Origin: Pseudomonas fluorescens
GTDB taxonomy: Bacteria; Pseudomonadota; Gammaproteobacteria; Pseudomonadales; Pseudomonadaceae
Assembly (NCBI RefSeq): GCF_000802965.1
Contig: NZ_JSAK01000015.1
Coordinates: forward strand, 256,219 to 320,218
Length of the DNA: 64,000 nucleotides
Reading direction: 5' to 3'
Of the stretch, positions 50,670 to 58,610 are shown one piece after another (positions within the stretch are counted from its first letter, which is position 1; each line of letters begins with the position of its first letter). Both the position numbers and the translations under genes were made by a program. A model generated the notes under the pieces. The model searched no databases. It was not told the origin of the DNA and saw nothing but the letters and a program-made list of their open reading frames with translations.

Positions 50670-51813
50670 GGGGGCTCCTTGCCGGGGCGGCAGCTTTCAG
50701 GGGAATCCGGTGCATACCGGCCAGTGCCGGCAGCAGTGTGGCGATCAAGCCCATCAGCATCAGCGCAAAGTACAGCGGCGGGCTGATGAGTTGTTGTTGC
50801 AGCAGCAGGTTGAGAAAGACGATCTCGCTCAAGCCACGAATGTTCAACAGCACACTTTCCCGCCAGCGGCTGGCGCCGTGGAACGAGGCGCCGGCCCAGC
50901 CGAGGCCGAGCCAGTTGCCCAGCAGTTTGCTGATTATCGGTAACAGTAGCAGCGCCGCAAGTTGCACCCAGCCGAGGCTGTCCATCGCGCTGTGCACGTT
51001 GATCTGCACGATGCCGAACGTGAGGATCAGCGGGATAGCGATGTACGTTTGCAAGCGAATCATCCAGCGCACCGGGAACGGCAATATCAGCGGCGCTTTC
51101 AACGCGGCCATGAGCAACAGATAACCGATGCCGAAAATCAGCGCGTTCAGTTTGTAATGTTCGGCGACCACCAGTAGCGCGAAAAAACAGCCGCTGTACA
51201 GCCACGCCTGACGCAGACCCAGCAAACGCAACAGCACCGGCAGGCAGGCGCCGGCCAGCGGTAGTAGCAGACTGCTCAGGTGCAGCGTGCCTTGGGCGAT
51301 GGCGAACAGGGTCCAGCACGTCAGGTCGATGAGGATGGCGGTTTGCACCAGTCGCCGGGTAGCGGCGGGCGGGTAGTCGATGTGTCGCAGGTACAGGTAC
51401 AACACCGGAATCGCGGTAATGGCGAACAACAGCCCGATTGCCAGCGAACTGATCCACGGTTGCGGCGGCAACAGCCAGATCGCCGTGGCAATGCCACAGG
51501 TGAACGGAACGCAGAAGCTCGGCAGGGCAATTTTCAGGCTCTGGCGATCCAGTTGCAGGTCGATCACATCGCTGAGGATGTAACCGAGCAGCAGCGCGAA
51601 ACTCAGGCTGTAGAGGTTTTTCAGCCAGATCGGCGACACCAGCGCGGCGCCGCTCAATTGCCAATGGGGTTCGATCCAGAAGTACATCAACAGCGGAAGG
51701 CCGACCGTTGCGAACAGTAACTGACTGACGATCGGGATCAAGCCAAGGTGGCGCCCGGCGCGAGTCGCCACGGCAAACAGCGCCAGGGCCATCGCCCAAA
51801 ACAGCACGACCAT
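50656..51813 (-). CDS. CPA2-type cation/proton antiporter-like membrane protein
   Basis: 385 residues from ATG at 51813, overlapping the MMPL stop by 1 bp; longer starts lie inside MMPL and encode no membrane protein. About 11-12 hydrophobic segments. FAITAIPVLYLYL resembles the ITAFPV motif and RGLSEIVFLNLLLQQQLISP the RGLxELxxLNxGL motif of KefB/NhaS-type CPA2 carriers. It is not a standard part of aryl-polyene clusters that I know of. Together with the next gene it forms an insert between MMPL and the DUF3261 gene. Role unknown. Confidence 0.78.
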   Translation of the reverse strand: MVVLFWAMALALFAVATRAGRHLGLIPIVSQLLFATVGLPLLMYFWIEPHWQLSGAALVSPIWLKNLYSLSFALLLGYILSDVIDLQLDRQSLKIALPSFCVPFTCGIATAIWLLPPQPWISSLAIGLLFAITAIPVLYLYLRHIDYPPAATRRLVQTAILIDLTCWTLFAIAQGTLHLSSLLLPLAGACLPVLLRLLGLRQAWLYSGCFFALLVVAEHYKLNALIFGIGYLLLMAALKAPLILPFPVRWMIRLQTYIAIPLILTFGIVQINVHSAMDSLGWVQLAALLLLPIISKLLGNWLGLGWAGASFHGASRWRESVLLNIRGLSEIVFLNLLLQQQLISPPLYFALMLMGLIATLLPALAGMHRIPLKAAAPARSPHANR

Positions 51814-54152
51814 CACGCTGCTGGCTCCGCGACGTGGGCCGCCTGCACATGTCGCCCCGCCCAAGGTGCGAGCAAGAAACTGAAGATCAGGCCCAGGCTG
51901 ACTGACAGCCCGAAGTTGCTCACCGCCGGTGTGCTCGACACCGCCAGCAGACCGAACGATAGCCAGGTGGTCAACGCCGCCAGCAAGGTGCCCAACAGGC
52001 TGACGGCGGCGCCGCCGACCTGTTCGCGCATGAGGATCGCGTAGTCGACGCTGATCGCCGTCACCAGCAGCAGGCCGAACAGGCTGAACAGAGTCAACGG
52101 CTGGCCCAGCCAACCGAGGCTTGCGAGGCTGCACAGCGCCGCGAGCAGTGGCAGGGACACGATGCGCAGCGCACCACCGAAACCGAACGGCAGGATCAAT
52201 ACCAAAACGATCAGCACGCATGAGGCAAGTTTCAGTTCGGCGGCGCTGATCTGCGTGGCGGCGAAGACCTCGTTCAACTCACCCAGGCGATCCACCAGCA
52301 CTACGCCCTGCAAATCCTCGGCCTGGACCCGCAGCAGGGACGGATTGTTCAAACCTTGCAGACTGACCATCGCCGCTACGCCATTCTCGGTCGGCCCGAG
52401 CCACAGTGTCCGATAAGGCTCGGACAAAGGGCCGGTCAACGCCGCGTCGATGTCTTCGGCGGGCAACGCTTGCAACTTCGCCAACTCGGTTTGCAGCGCC
52501 TCGACCGGCACACCGACATCGAGCAACGGTTGCCAGAACTGCGGCAGTTTGCTCAACGCTTCACGCGCTTGCTGCTGTGCGCTTGGCGGGCTGATCAGTT
52601 GATTGAGCGAAAGGTAGCCCTGGAGTTTTTCCAGGTTGACCAGTTGATCCAAGCGGTCGCTCAAGGCGCCCAGGCGTTCGAGCAATTGTTGTTGATCGGC
52701 CGCCTGCACCAGGAAGAACTGGCTGGTGGGTTGATAGCCGGTAATCCGCGCGATGGTCTGCGCTTCAGCGGTCAATTGCTGCGGTGCGCCGACCCACTGG
52801 CGGATGTCATTTTTAGCCTGGAGCTGCAACAGGCCACCGGCGCAAAACGCAATCAGCAGCGCCAGCAACACCGGCGTGCTCAGGTGTTTGAGCAGCGCTT
52901 CGCGACATCTCAGCAAAAACTCGGAAACCCGCAACGGCCACTGCGCAGGTCGCAAATCCACACCCTTGAGCAACGCCGGCAGCAGGCACACGGCAGACAG
53001 ATAAGCACCGAGCAAACCGGCGGCGGAGAACACTGCGATTTGGGTCAGCGCCGGGAATGGCGTCCAGGCCAAGGCGAGGTAGCCGATGGCGCTGGTGATC
53101 AGGCTCAGGGTCAGGCCCGGCAACGTCAGACGCAAGGCCGGCCAGCTGTGCCAGGGTTTCAGGCTCCAGCTCTTGGACAGGTAATGCAGCGGGTAATCGA
53201 CTGCGACACCGATCAGGCTCGAACCGAGCACCAGCGTCATCACGTGCATGTGGCCGAACAGTGCCACGCAAGCCACCGCGCCGAACAGCATGCCCACCAG
53301 CACCGGAACGAACGCCAGCAGCACACGCCAGCGGCGGAAGGCCAGCAGCAAGAGCAGCAAAATCCCCACCGTGGCGCCGCCGCCAACCCAAGTCATTTCG
53401 CGGGTGGCTTGCCGTTGACCGTTGGCCGCGTACAGCAAGCCGCTGGCGGCGAGCAATTGCACATCGGACTGGGCGGCCTGTTCGCGGCTGTGCTGGAGCA
53501 GGTCGGCCACTTGCAGCGGCAGGTTCATGTCGAAGGCATTGCCCGTGGTTCGTGCGCGCAGCAGCACCCAGCTTTTGCCGTCGGCGTCGGCGATCAAGGC
53601 GCCGCTGCCGAGGTCCAGTTGCACCGATCCGTGTTGCGGCTGGCTGTTCTGGATACGCCCGGTCAGGCCCAGCCAGTCGTCCTGGCTCGGCACCAGGCTG
53701 AAACCGGTGAAGGGATCGAACAACGCCTGCACCCGTTGCTGGATAAAGGCGTCGGGGTGTTCGATCAACAGTTGGCGATCATCCGCCGAGAGCATCGCCA
53801 ATCGGCCTTGCAGCAGTTGCGTGCGCAGGGCGGGCAAGTCGGCTTGCAGGTTCCACTGGACCTTTTCAAACAGACCGCTGGCTTGCCACTGATCGTCGAG
53901 TTTTTGTGCCATGGCGATGGCTTGCTGGCGATCAGCATGACCGACCAGCACCAGCATTTCGCGGTTCAGCGGTTCTTGCATGCGTTGTTCGGCGCGCAGT
54001 TCCAGGGCATCCGGCGCGGTGCCGGGCACCAGTTCCATCAGGTTGGCCGACAGCGGGGCGCCGTCACGCCATTGCCAGCCGGCGAGCGCGAGCACCACCA
54101 GCAGCAGGATCAGGAACAGCCGTGGAAGCATGCGTTCACTCGGCAAAGTCAT
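51813..54152 (-). CDS. MMPL/RND-type exporter of the aryl-polyene cluster
   Basis: 779 residues with the RND-like layout: one N-terminal segment (about 9-26), a periplasmic domain (about 30-245), five segments (about 250-390), a second periplasmic domain (about 440-630) and five terminal segments. GVAVDYPLHYLSK and ITAISVDYAILMREQ are the paired MMPL helix-4 motifs. Thought to export the polyene lipid towards the outer membrane with the LolA-like protein. Overlaps the LolA-like gene by 17 bp. Confidence 0.9.
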   Translation of the reverse strand: MTLPSERMLPRLFLILLLVVLALAGWQWRDGAPLSANLMELVPGTAPDALELRAEQRMQEPLNREMLVLVGHADRQQAIAMAQKLDDQWQASGLFEKVQWNLQADLPALRTQLLQGRLAMLSADDRQLLIEHPDAFIQQRVQALFDPFTGFSLVPSQDDWLGLTGRIQNSQPQHGSVQLDLGSGALIADADGKSWVLLRARTTGNAFDMNLPLQVADLLQHSREQAAQSDVQLLAASGLLYAANGQRQATREMTWVGGGATVGILLLLLLAFRRWRVLLAFVPVLVGMLFGAVACVALFGHMHVMTLVLGSSLIGVAVDYPLHYLSKSWSLKPWHSWPALRLTLPGLTLSLITSAIGYLALAWTPFPALTQIAVFSAAGLLGAYLSAVCLLPALLKGVDLRPAQWPLRVSEFLLRCREALLKHLSTPVLLALLIAFCAGGLLQLQAKNDIRQWVGAPQQLTAEAQTIARITGYQPTSQFFLVQAADQQQLLERLGALSDRLDQLVNLEKLQGYLSLNQLISPPSAQQQAREALSKLPQFWQPLLDVGVPVEALQTELAKLQALPAEDIDAALTGPLSEPYRTLWLGPTENGVAAMVSLQGLNNPSLLRVQAEDLQGVVLVDRLGELNEVFAATQISAAELKLASCVLIVLVLILPFGFGGALRIVSLPLLAALCSLASLGWLGQPLTLFSLFGLLLVTAISVDYAILMREQVGGAAVSLLGTLLAALTTWLSFGLLAVSSTPAVSNFGLSVSLGLIFSFLLAPWAGRHVQAAHVAEPAA

Positions 54153-54861
54153 GTTGCTCCGCGTCGCTCAACGGTTGGGTGCTGGTGCTGTCTTGCATGC
54201 GCAGCAAAGTGCTGTCGCCCTGGGTTTCCAGCAGTTCGATGCTGTGCACCAGCTCGCCGCCGGTGATGTTGATCTGGTTGAACACTTGCTTGAGCAGCAT
54301 CGAACGCGGCAGCAGTGTCAGCTTCCAGTTCTGCGCATCGCCATTCAGCGATAGCTCGAAATCCCGTTGCAGACCGCTGCTGTCGCCTTGCAACACGGCG
54401 AGGAACAAGCGGTTCTGCTCGGCCCCGGCGCTCTTGCCCGGCAACATCTGCCAACCATTGGCGTCGCGCCGGGCAATGCCTTTGGCGGTGATGCGGTAAT
54501 CCTGCTGCAACGGTGTTTTCAGCAACCACAGCAAACCGTGGTTTTTTGCCAGGACGAACGTGCCTTTGCTGGTCAGCGGCTGGGGCAGGGCGCGCAGGTG
54601 TTTTTCCTGGATGAAGCTGCCGTGGATCACGTCGGGTTTGGCCAGTTGATCGCTCAGTTGTTGCAGATCGAAGGCGTGAGTGAGCGACGACAAACCAAGA
54701 AGCACCAGCGCAGCAAGGCACTGGAACACACGTGGCGAGCGAGCTTGCTCGCGCTGGGCTGCGAAGCGGCCCCAATACGGCAGGTGTGAGTGCTGCGCAC
54801 TCAAGCGCGAGCAAGCTCGCTCGCCACAAGGAGTTCGGCGGCCATCGATTTGTGGGTTCAT
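54136..54861 (-). CDS. LolA-like outer-membrane carrier with a REP doublet inserted in its signal-peptide region
   Basis: 241 residues from ATG at 54861, which overlaps the thioesterase stop as ATGA. Residues 1-11 are normal, residues 12-43 (32 codons) are REP DNA, and the hydrophobic core (VFQCLAALVLLGLSSLTHA) begins only at residue 45, with cleavage expected before FDLQQL. Removal of the 96 bp restores an ordinary signal peptide. A GTG at 54729 right after the REP gives MFQCLAALV, an alternative start. The mature part is a LolA fold (GSFIQEKHLRALPQPLTSKG). It should work with the MMPL exporter. Confidence 0.85.
   Translation of the reverse strand: MNPQIDGRRTPCGERACSRLSAQHSHLPYWGRFAAQREQARSPRVFQCLAALVLLGLSSLTHAFDLQQLSDQLAKPDVIHGSFIQEKHLRALPQPLTSKGTFVLAKNHGLLWLLKTPLQQDYRITAKGIARRDANGWQMLPGKSAGAEQNRLFLAVLQGDSSGLQRDFELSLNGDAQNWKLTLLPRSMLLKQVFNQINITGGELVHSIELLETQGDSTLLRMQDSTSTQPLSDAEQHDFAE
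54732..54827. repeat. REP doublet, variant of family A (96 bp), in frame inside the LolA-like gene
   Basis: Arms GTGGCGAGCGAGCTTGCTCG and its complement; GAGCGAG replaces GAGGGAG of the other copies on both arms, so the two arms have changed together. Its length is exactly 32 codons, so it shifts no frame. Confidence 0.92.
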
Positions 54862-55283
54862 GCCAGCATCCTTTCGACAGCATCGGTGAACACCTTTGGC
54901 GAGGCCAGCTGCATTTCGCGGTTGTTCATGTCGACGGCGACCTGCACGGAAACGGCGCGGGTCAGGCGTTCGCCGGTTTCCACATCGCTGATCAGGTAGT
55001 TGATCTTCAGACGGTTCTCCCATTCCACCAGGTTGGCCCGCACATTCAGCTTCTGACCGAACACCGCAGCGCGTACGTAGCGCAGTTGCAGGTCGATCAC
55101 TGGCCAGGCGTAGCCCGATTCGGACATGGCGCTGTAGTTGTGGCCAATCTTGTCCAGCAACGCGCAACGGGCGACTTCCAGGTACTTGATGTAATGGCCG
55201 TGCCAGACGACGTGCATGCTGTCGACGTCAAAGAACGGCACGAGGATTTCCGTATCGGTGTGAAGCACTCCCTTGCTACGCAT
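54858..55283 (-). CDS. apeK: Acyl-CoA/ACP thioesterase (4HBT family, ApeK type)
   Basis: 141 residues from ATG at 55283, overlapping the ammonia-lyase stop by 8 bp. Single hotdog domain with the 4HBT signature FFDVDSMHVVWHGHYIKYLE, containing the catalytic Asp. Probably releases or edits stalled acyl chains in the polyene pathway. Its stop overlaps the LolA-like start by 4 bp. Confidence 0.9.
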   Translation of the reverse strand: MRSKGVLHTDTEILVPFFDVDSMHVVWHGHYIKYLEVARCALLDKIGHNYSAMSESGYAWPVIDLQLRYVRAAVFGQKLNVRANLVEWENRLKINYLISDVETGERLTRAVSVQVAVDMNNREMQLASPKVFTDAVERMLA

Positions 55284-56820
55284 GCAGCCTCCAGTGTTGT
55301 TCAGCGATACGTTGCAGGCACAGGCGCAATTCGCCTTCCAATGCGCGGTCTTCGATGACCGGTGGGAAGTCCTTGGCCAGTTCTTCGTGCATGGCGGCGA
55401 GGGATGGCGGCAATGGCCGCGCATCTTCGGCCTGACCGCGCAGCCACACGCCCTGATTGGCGGCGAGCAGAGTGGCGGCGGCGACCTGTTCGGTCAGCTC
55501 CAGCACACGAATCGCATCGCGGGCGGCGATGGTGCCCATGCTCACCTTGTCCTGGTTATGGCATTCGGTGGAACGCGAGAACACGCTGGCCGGCATGGTG
55601 TTTTTCAGCGCTTCGGCGGTCCATGCGCTGGTGCCGATCTGCACGGCCTTGAAGCCGTGATTGAGCATGGCGCGCTCGGCGCTGGCGCCGGACAGGTTGC
55701 TTGGCAAACCGTGGTTGTAGCGTTCGTCCACCAGCAGCGCGAGTTGCCGATCCAACAAGTCGGCGACGTTGGCCACGAGGTTTTTCAGACTGTCCATGGC
55801 GAACGCGATGTGGCCGCCGTAGAAGTGTCCGCCGTGCAGTACGCGCTCGGCTTCGGCGTCGATGATCGGGTTGTCGTTGGCGCTGTTGAGCTCGATTTCG
55901 ATGAACGAACGCAGCCAATTCAGGCTGTCGGCCAATACGCCGAGGACGTGGGGCGCGCAACGCAGGGAATAGCGGTCTTGCAGGCGATGAAGCGGCGCGG
56001 TCGGCGCGTCGATCGCCAGGTCTTTGCGCAGCCATGCGGCCACCTGCATCTGCCCCGGATGCGGCTTGGCGGCGAACAGGCGCTCGTCGAAATGCTCGGG
56101 GTTGCCTTGCAGCGCGACCACGTTCAGCGCGGTGATACGCGTCGCCAGTTGCAGCAGGTAATCGGCGCGGGCGTAGGCCAGGCAAGCGAGGCCGGTCATG
56201 ACGGCGGTGCCGTTCATCAACGCCAGCGCCTCTTTCGGGCGCAGCACCAGTGGCTGCCAACCGAGTTCGCGATGCACATCGGCGGCCTGACGGCGTTCGC
56301 CGCGGAACATCACTTCGCGCTCGCCGGACAGGGTCGCCGCGACATAGGACAGCGGCGTCAAATCACCGCTGGCGCCCACCGAGCCTTCTTCCGGAATCAG
56401 CGGCAGGATGTCGTGTTCGAGAAACGCTTGCAGGCGCTCCAGCAGTTCCACGCGCACCCCGGATACACCGTGGCACAGGGACTGCAAACGCGCCGCCAGC
56501 ACTGCGCGGGTGGCTTGGGCGTCGAGCAGCTTGCCCAGTCCGCAGCCATGGAAGGTATACAGATGACGCGGCAGCGCCTCGACGTGATGCAGCGGCACCG
56601 CCACCACGCAGGAATCGCCGTAACCGGTGGTCACGCCGTAGATCACGCCTTCCTTGTCCAGCAGGGAATCGAGGAACTGCGCGCCCTTGGCGATGCGCCG
56701 GCGAAACTCGGAATCGCCTTGCAACTGCGTCGGCGCCTGACGGTTGGCCAGGGCCAGCACGTCTTCGATGCGCAAAGGGAGTTCGCCGAAAGTTACCGGC
56801 TCAAGCGTTGGCGTCGTCAT
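55276..56820 (-). CDS. Aromatic amino acid ammonia-lyase (HAL/PAL/TAL family)
   Basis: 514 residues. The MIO cofactor arises from Ala150-Ser151-Gly152 (GSVGASGDLTPLSYV). Catalytic Tyr61 lies in YGVTTGYGDS; NSANDNPIID and YNHGLPSN are family signatures. At the substrate-selectivity position the residues read Phe-His (LYTFHGCG), unlike His-Leu of typical TAL or Ser-His of HAL, so the amino acid used cannot be fixed by eye. In this operon it probably makes the cinnamate-type starter for the polyene. Overlaps both neighbours. Not a histidine-catabolic hutH: no other hut genes are near. Confidence 0.9.
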   Translation of the reverse strand: MTTPTLEPVTFGELPLRIEDVLALANRQAPTQLQGDSEFRRRIAKGAQFLDSLLDKEGVIYGVTTGYGDSCVVAVPLHHVEALPRHLYTFHGCGLGKLLDAQATRAVLAARLQSLCHGVSGVRVELLERLQAFLEHDILPLIPEEGSVGASGDLTPLSYVAATLSGEREVMFRGERRQAADVHRELGWQPLVLRPKEALALMNGTAVMTGLACLAYARADYLLQLATRITALNVVALQGNPEHFDERLFAAKPHPGQMQVAAWLRKDLAIDAPTAPLHRLQDRYSLRCAPHVLGVLADSLNWLRSFIEIELNSANDNPIIDAEAERVLHGGHFYGGHIAFAMDSLKNLVANVADLLDRQLALLVDERYNHGLPSNLSGASAERAMLNHGFKAVQIGTSAWTAEALKNTMPASVFSRSTECHNQDKVSMGTIAARDAIRVLELTEQVAAATLLAANQGVWLRGQAEDARPLPPSLAAMHEELAKDFPPVIEDRALEGELRLCLQRIAEQHWRLHA

Positions 56821-57742
56821 CGGTCTTCCAGAAAGGGTAAAAGTTGAACCATTGTTGAGGCGCGTCGAGGCAATAGTGACTCAGGCGCGCGGCATAGCGG
56901 GAGGCCCACTGATGAATGACCTGCTCGCGGTCGCTGCGCTTCCAGATGATCGCTTCGGCGAACGGCTCGATCGTCAGCCGATAATCGCCGTCGGGCTTCT
57001 TCAGGCACATCAATAGGTTGATCGGGCATTTCAGCAGACCGGCCAACAACCACGGCCCTTGCGGGAATTTCGCCGGGTGGCCGAGGAAATCCACGGTCAC
57101 GCTGCGCCCGCCATGCAGCGGAACGCGGTCACCGGCAATCGCCAGCCACTCGCCACGCTCCAGGCGCTCGTGCAGTTGCAGCATGATCACCGGGTCCAGC
57201 TCGCTGACCTGAATCAGGCGCAAATTGGTCGCGCCGGCCTCGCCGAGCAAGCGGTTGAACTGCTCGGCGTGTTTGGTGTGCACCAGCACGTTCATGGTGA
57301 CCCTTTCGCCGATCTCCGCGAGGGCGCGGCACACTTCGAGATTACCCAGATGCGCGCCCACCAGCATCTGCCCGCGAGTTCCGCGCAATTGGTTGCGCAG
57401 CAGGGCCGGGTCGATGATTTCGATCTGCTCGATGCTCAGCTTGCCATTCCACACGTCGAGCTTGTCGAGCATGGAATCGGCGAAGGCCATGAACTGGCCA
57501 AACACCCGCCAATGGCTCGGGCGCAAGTCGTCACGACCGCTCCAGTCGGCCAGGCGTTGCTGATATTGCCAGGCGCTGTGACGGGCGCTGCGACCGAACA
57601 GGAAAAAATACAGGACGATGCCGTACAGCAACGGGCTCAGCAGTCGACGGCCAAGTACTTTGGCGGCGACCGCAGTGAATTTCATCAGCCAGAAACTGCC
57701 GCGCTCTTCGCGGTCGGCCCAGTGTTGTTTTTCAGTGCTCAT
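56801..57742 (-). CDS. Acyltransferase of the LpxL/HtrB family
   Basis: 313 residues from ATG at 57742, which overlaps the glycosyltransferase stop as ATGA. One N-terminal membrane segment (about 37-52). The catalytic pair of the family is His131 and Glu136 in GAHLGNLE. This Kdo-lipid-A-acyltransferase-like family is found in aryl-polyene clusters, sometimes fused to the glycosyltransferase; here they are separate genes. Probably attaches an acyl or polyene chain to the lipid anchor at the inner membrane. Confidence 0.88.
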   Translation of the reverse strand: MSTEKQHWADREERGSFWLMKFTAVAAKVLGRRLLSPLLYGIVLYFFLFGRSARHSAWQYQQRLADWSGRDDLRPSHWRVFGQFMAFADSMLDKLDVWNGKLSIEQIEIIDPALLRNQLRGTRGQMLVGAHLGNLEVCRALAEIGERVTMNVLVHTKHAEQFNRLLGEAGATNLRLIQVSELDPVIMLQLHERLERGEWLAIAGDRVPLHGGRSVTVDFLGHPAKFPQGPWLLAGLLKCPINLLMCLKKPDGDYRLTIEPFAEAIIWKRSDREQVIHQWASRYAARLSHYCLDAPQQWFNFYPFWKTDDDANA

Positions 57743-58473
57743 GCTCGCCACCGTCGCCAGAGGATCACGGGCGAGCGCAACAACATGCCGAAGAACAGCC
57801 GGGTGTGCATGCTCGAAATCAGTACGTTGTCGTGGAACATGCGGAAATGCGAAACACCGTCCAGCGGGTAATGGACTCGGGTTTGCAGCCATTGCATCGG
57901 CTGATTGCGCCAGGCCAGGCGCACCAGAATGTCCGAGTCGAAATCCATGCGTTTGCCGATCTTCGCCGAGTCGATCAGCGTCAGCGTCGGTGGCAATGGG
58001 TAGACCCGAAAGCCGCACATGGAATCGCGTATCTGCAACGACAAAGTGTTGATCCAGACCATGACGTGGGTCAGGTAGCGCGCGTACAAACGCCCCTTTG
58101 GCACGCTGTCGTCATATTGCGGATAGCCGCAGATCACCGCCTCGGGATGGGCGCGAGAGTGCTCTATGAAACGTTTGACGTCTTGCAGGTCGTGCTGGCC
58201 GTCGGCATCTACCTGCAAAGCGTGGCTGAAACCCAGGCGTGAGGCTTCACGCAGACCGGTCATTACCGCTGCGCCCTTGCCCTGATTGGCGGCGAGGCGG
58301 ATCAGGTGAATGTTGTCACGCCGGGCCAGTTGATCGAGCACTTTTGCGCACGATGGACTGCTCGCGTCGTCTACCAGAATGCACGGTAGATCGCTGGCGA
58401 GCAGCGCCTCGACGACCGTGGTGATGGCGGTTTCGTGGTTGTAGACCGGGATGACTGCGCAGGGGTTATGCAT
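57739..58473 (-). CDS. Glycosyltransferase family 2
   Basis: 244 residues from ATG at 58473 (MHNPCAVIPVYNHE). GT-A fold with VDDAS near 34-38 and the metal-binding DADGQHD at 89-95. Related to dolichyl-phosphate-mannose-synthase-like enzymes. In the cluster it would glycosylate the lipid carrier of the polyene. The start codon lies 13 bp from a REP doublet and only AAGG remains as a possible ribosome site. Overlaps the acyltransferase by 4 bp. Confidence 0.9.
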   Translation of the reverse strand: MHNPCAVIPVYNHETAITTVVEALLASDLPCILVDDASSPSCAKVLDQLARRDNIHLIRLAANQGKGAAVMTGLREASRLGFSHALQVDADGQHDLQDVKRFIEHSRAHPEAVICGYPQYDDSVPKGRLYARYLTHVMVWINTLSLQIRDSMCGFRVYPLPPTLTLIDSAKIGKRMDFDSDILVRLAWRNQPMQWLQTRVHYPLDGVSHFRMFHDNVLISSMHTRLFFGMLLRSPVILWRRWRA

Positions 58474-58486
58474 GACCGCAAACCTT

Positions 58487-58577
58487 GTGGCGAGGGAGCC
58501 TGCTCCCGCTGGGCTGCGAAGCAGTCCCAATTTTGGCGAGCGCTTCGCACTCGAGCGGGAGCAAGCTCCCTCGCCAC
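58487..58577. repeat. REP doublet, family A (91 bp), between ligase and glycosyltransferase genes
   Basis: Inverted arms of family A with one change on the left arm (GAGCCTGCTCC for GAGCTTGCTCC), so that arm is slightly broken. It occupies most of the only real gap (137 bp) in the 18-gene pigment operon. Confidence 0.9.
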
Positions 58578-58610
58578 AAAGGGTAGTCCTGAGTCAGGAA
58601 GCTCCGTTGG

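Noticed and set aside
51814..52221. Longer N-terminus for the CPA2-like protein
   Set aside because: It would lie inside MMPL and encodes an Arg-rich soluble stretch unlike the family; the ATG at 51813 fits the operon overlap.
52356..54266. 636-codon plus-strand frame opposite MMPL
   Set aside because: Gln/Arg-rich shadow of the MMPL gene.
55273..56847. 524-codon plus-strand frame opposite the ammonia-lyase
   Set aside because: Shadow frame; the ammonia-lyase MIO motif is on the other strand.
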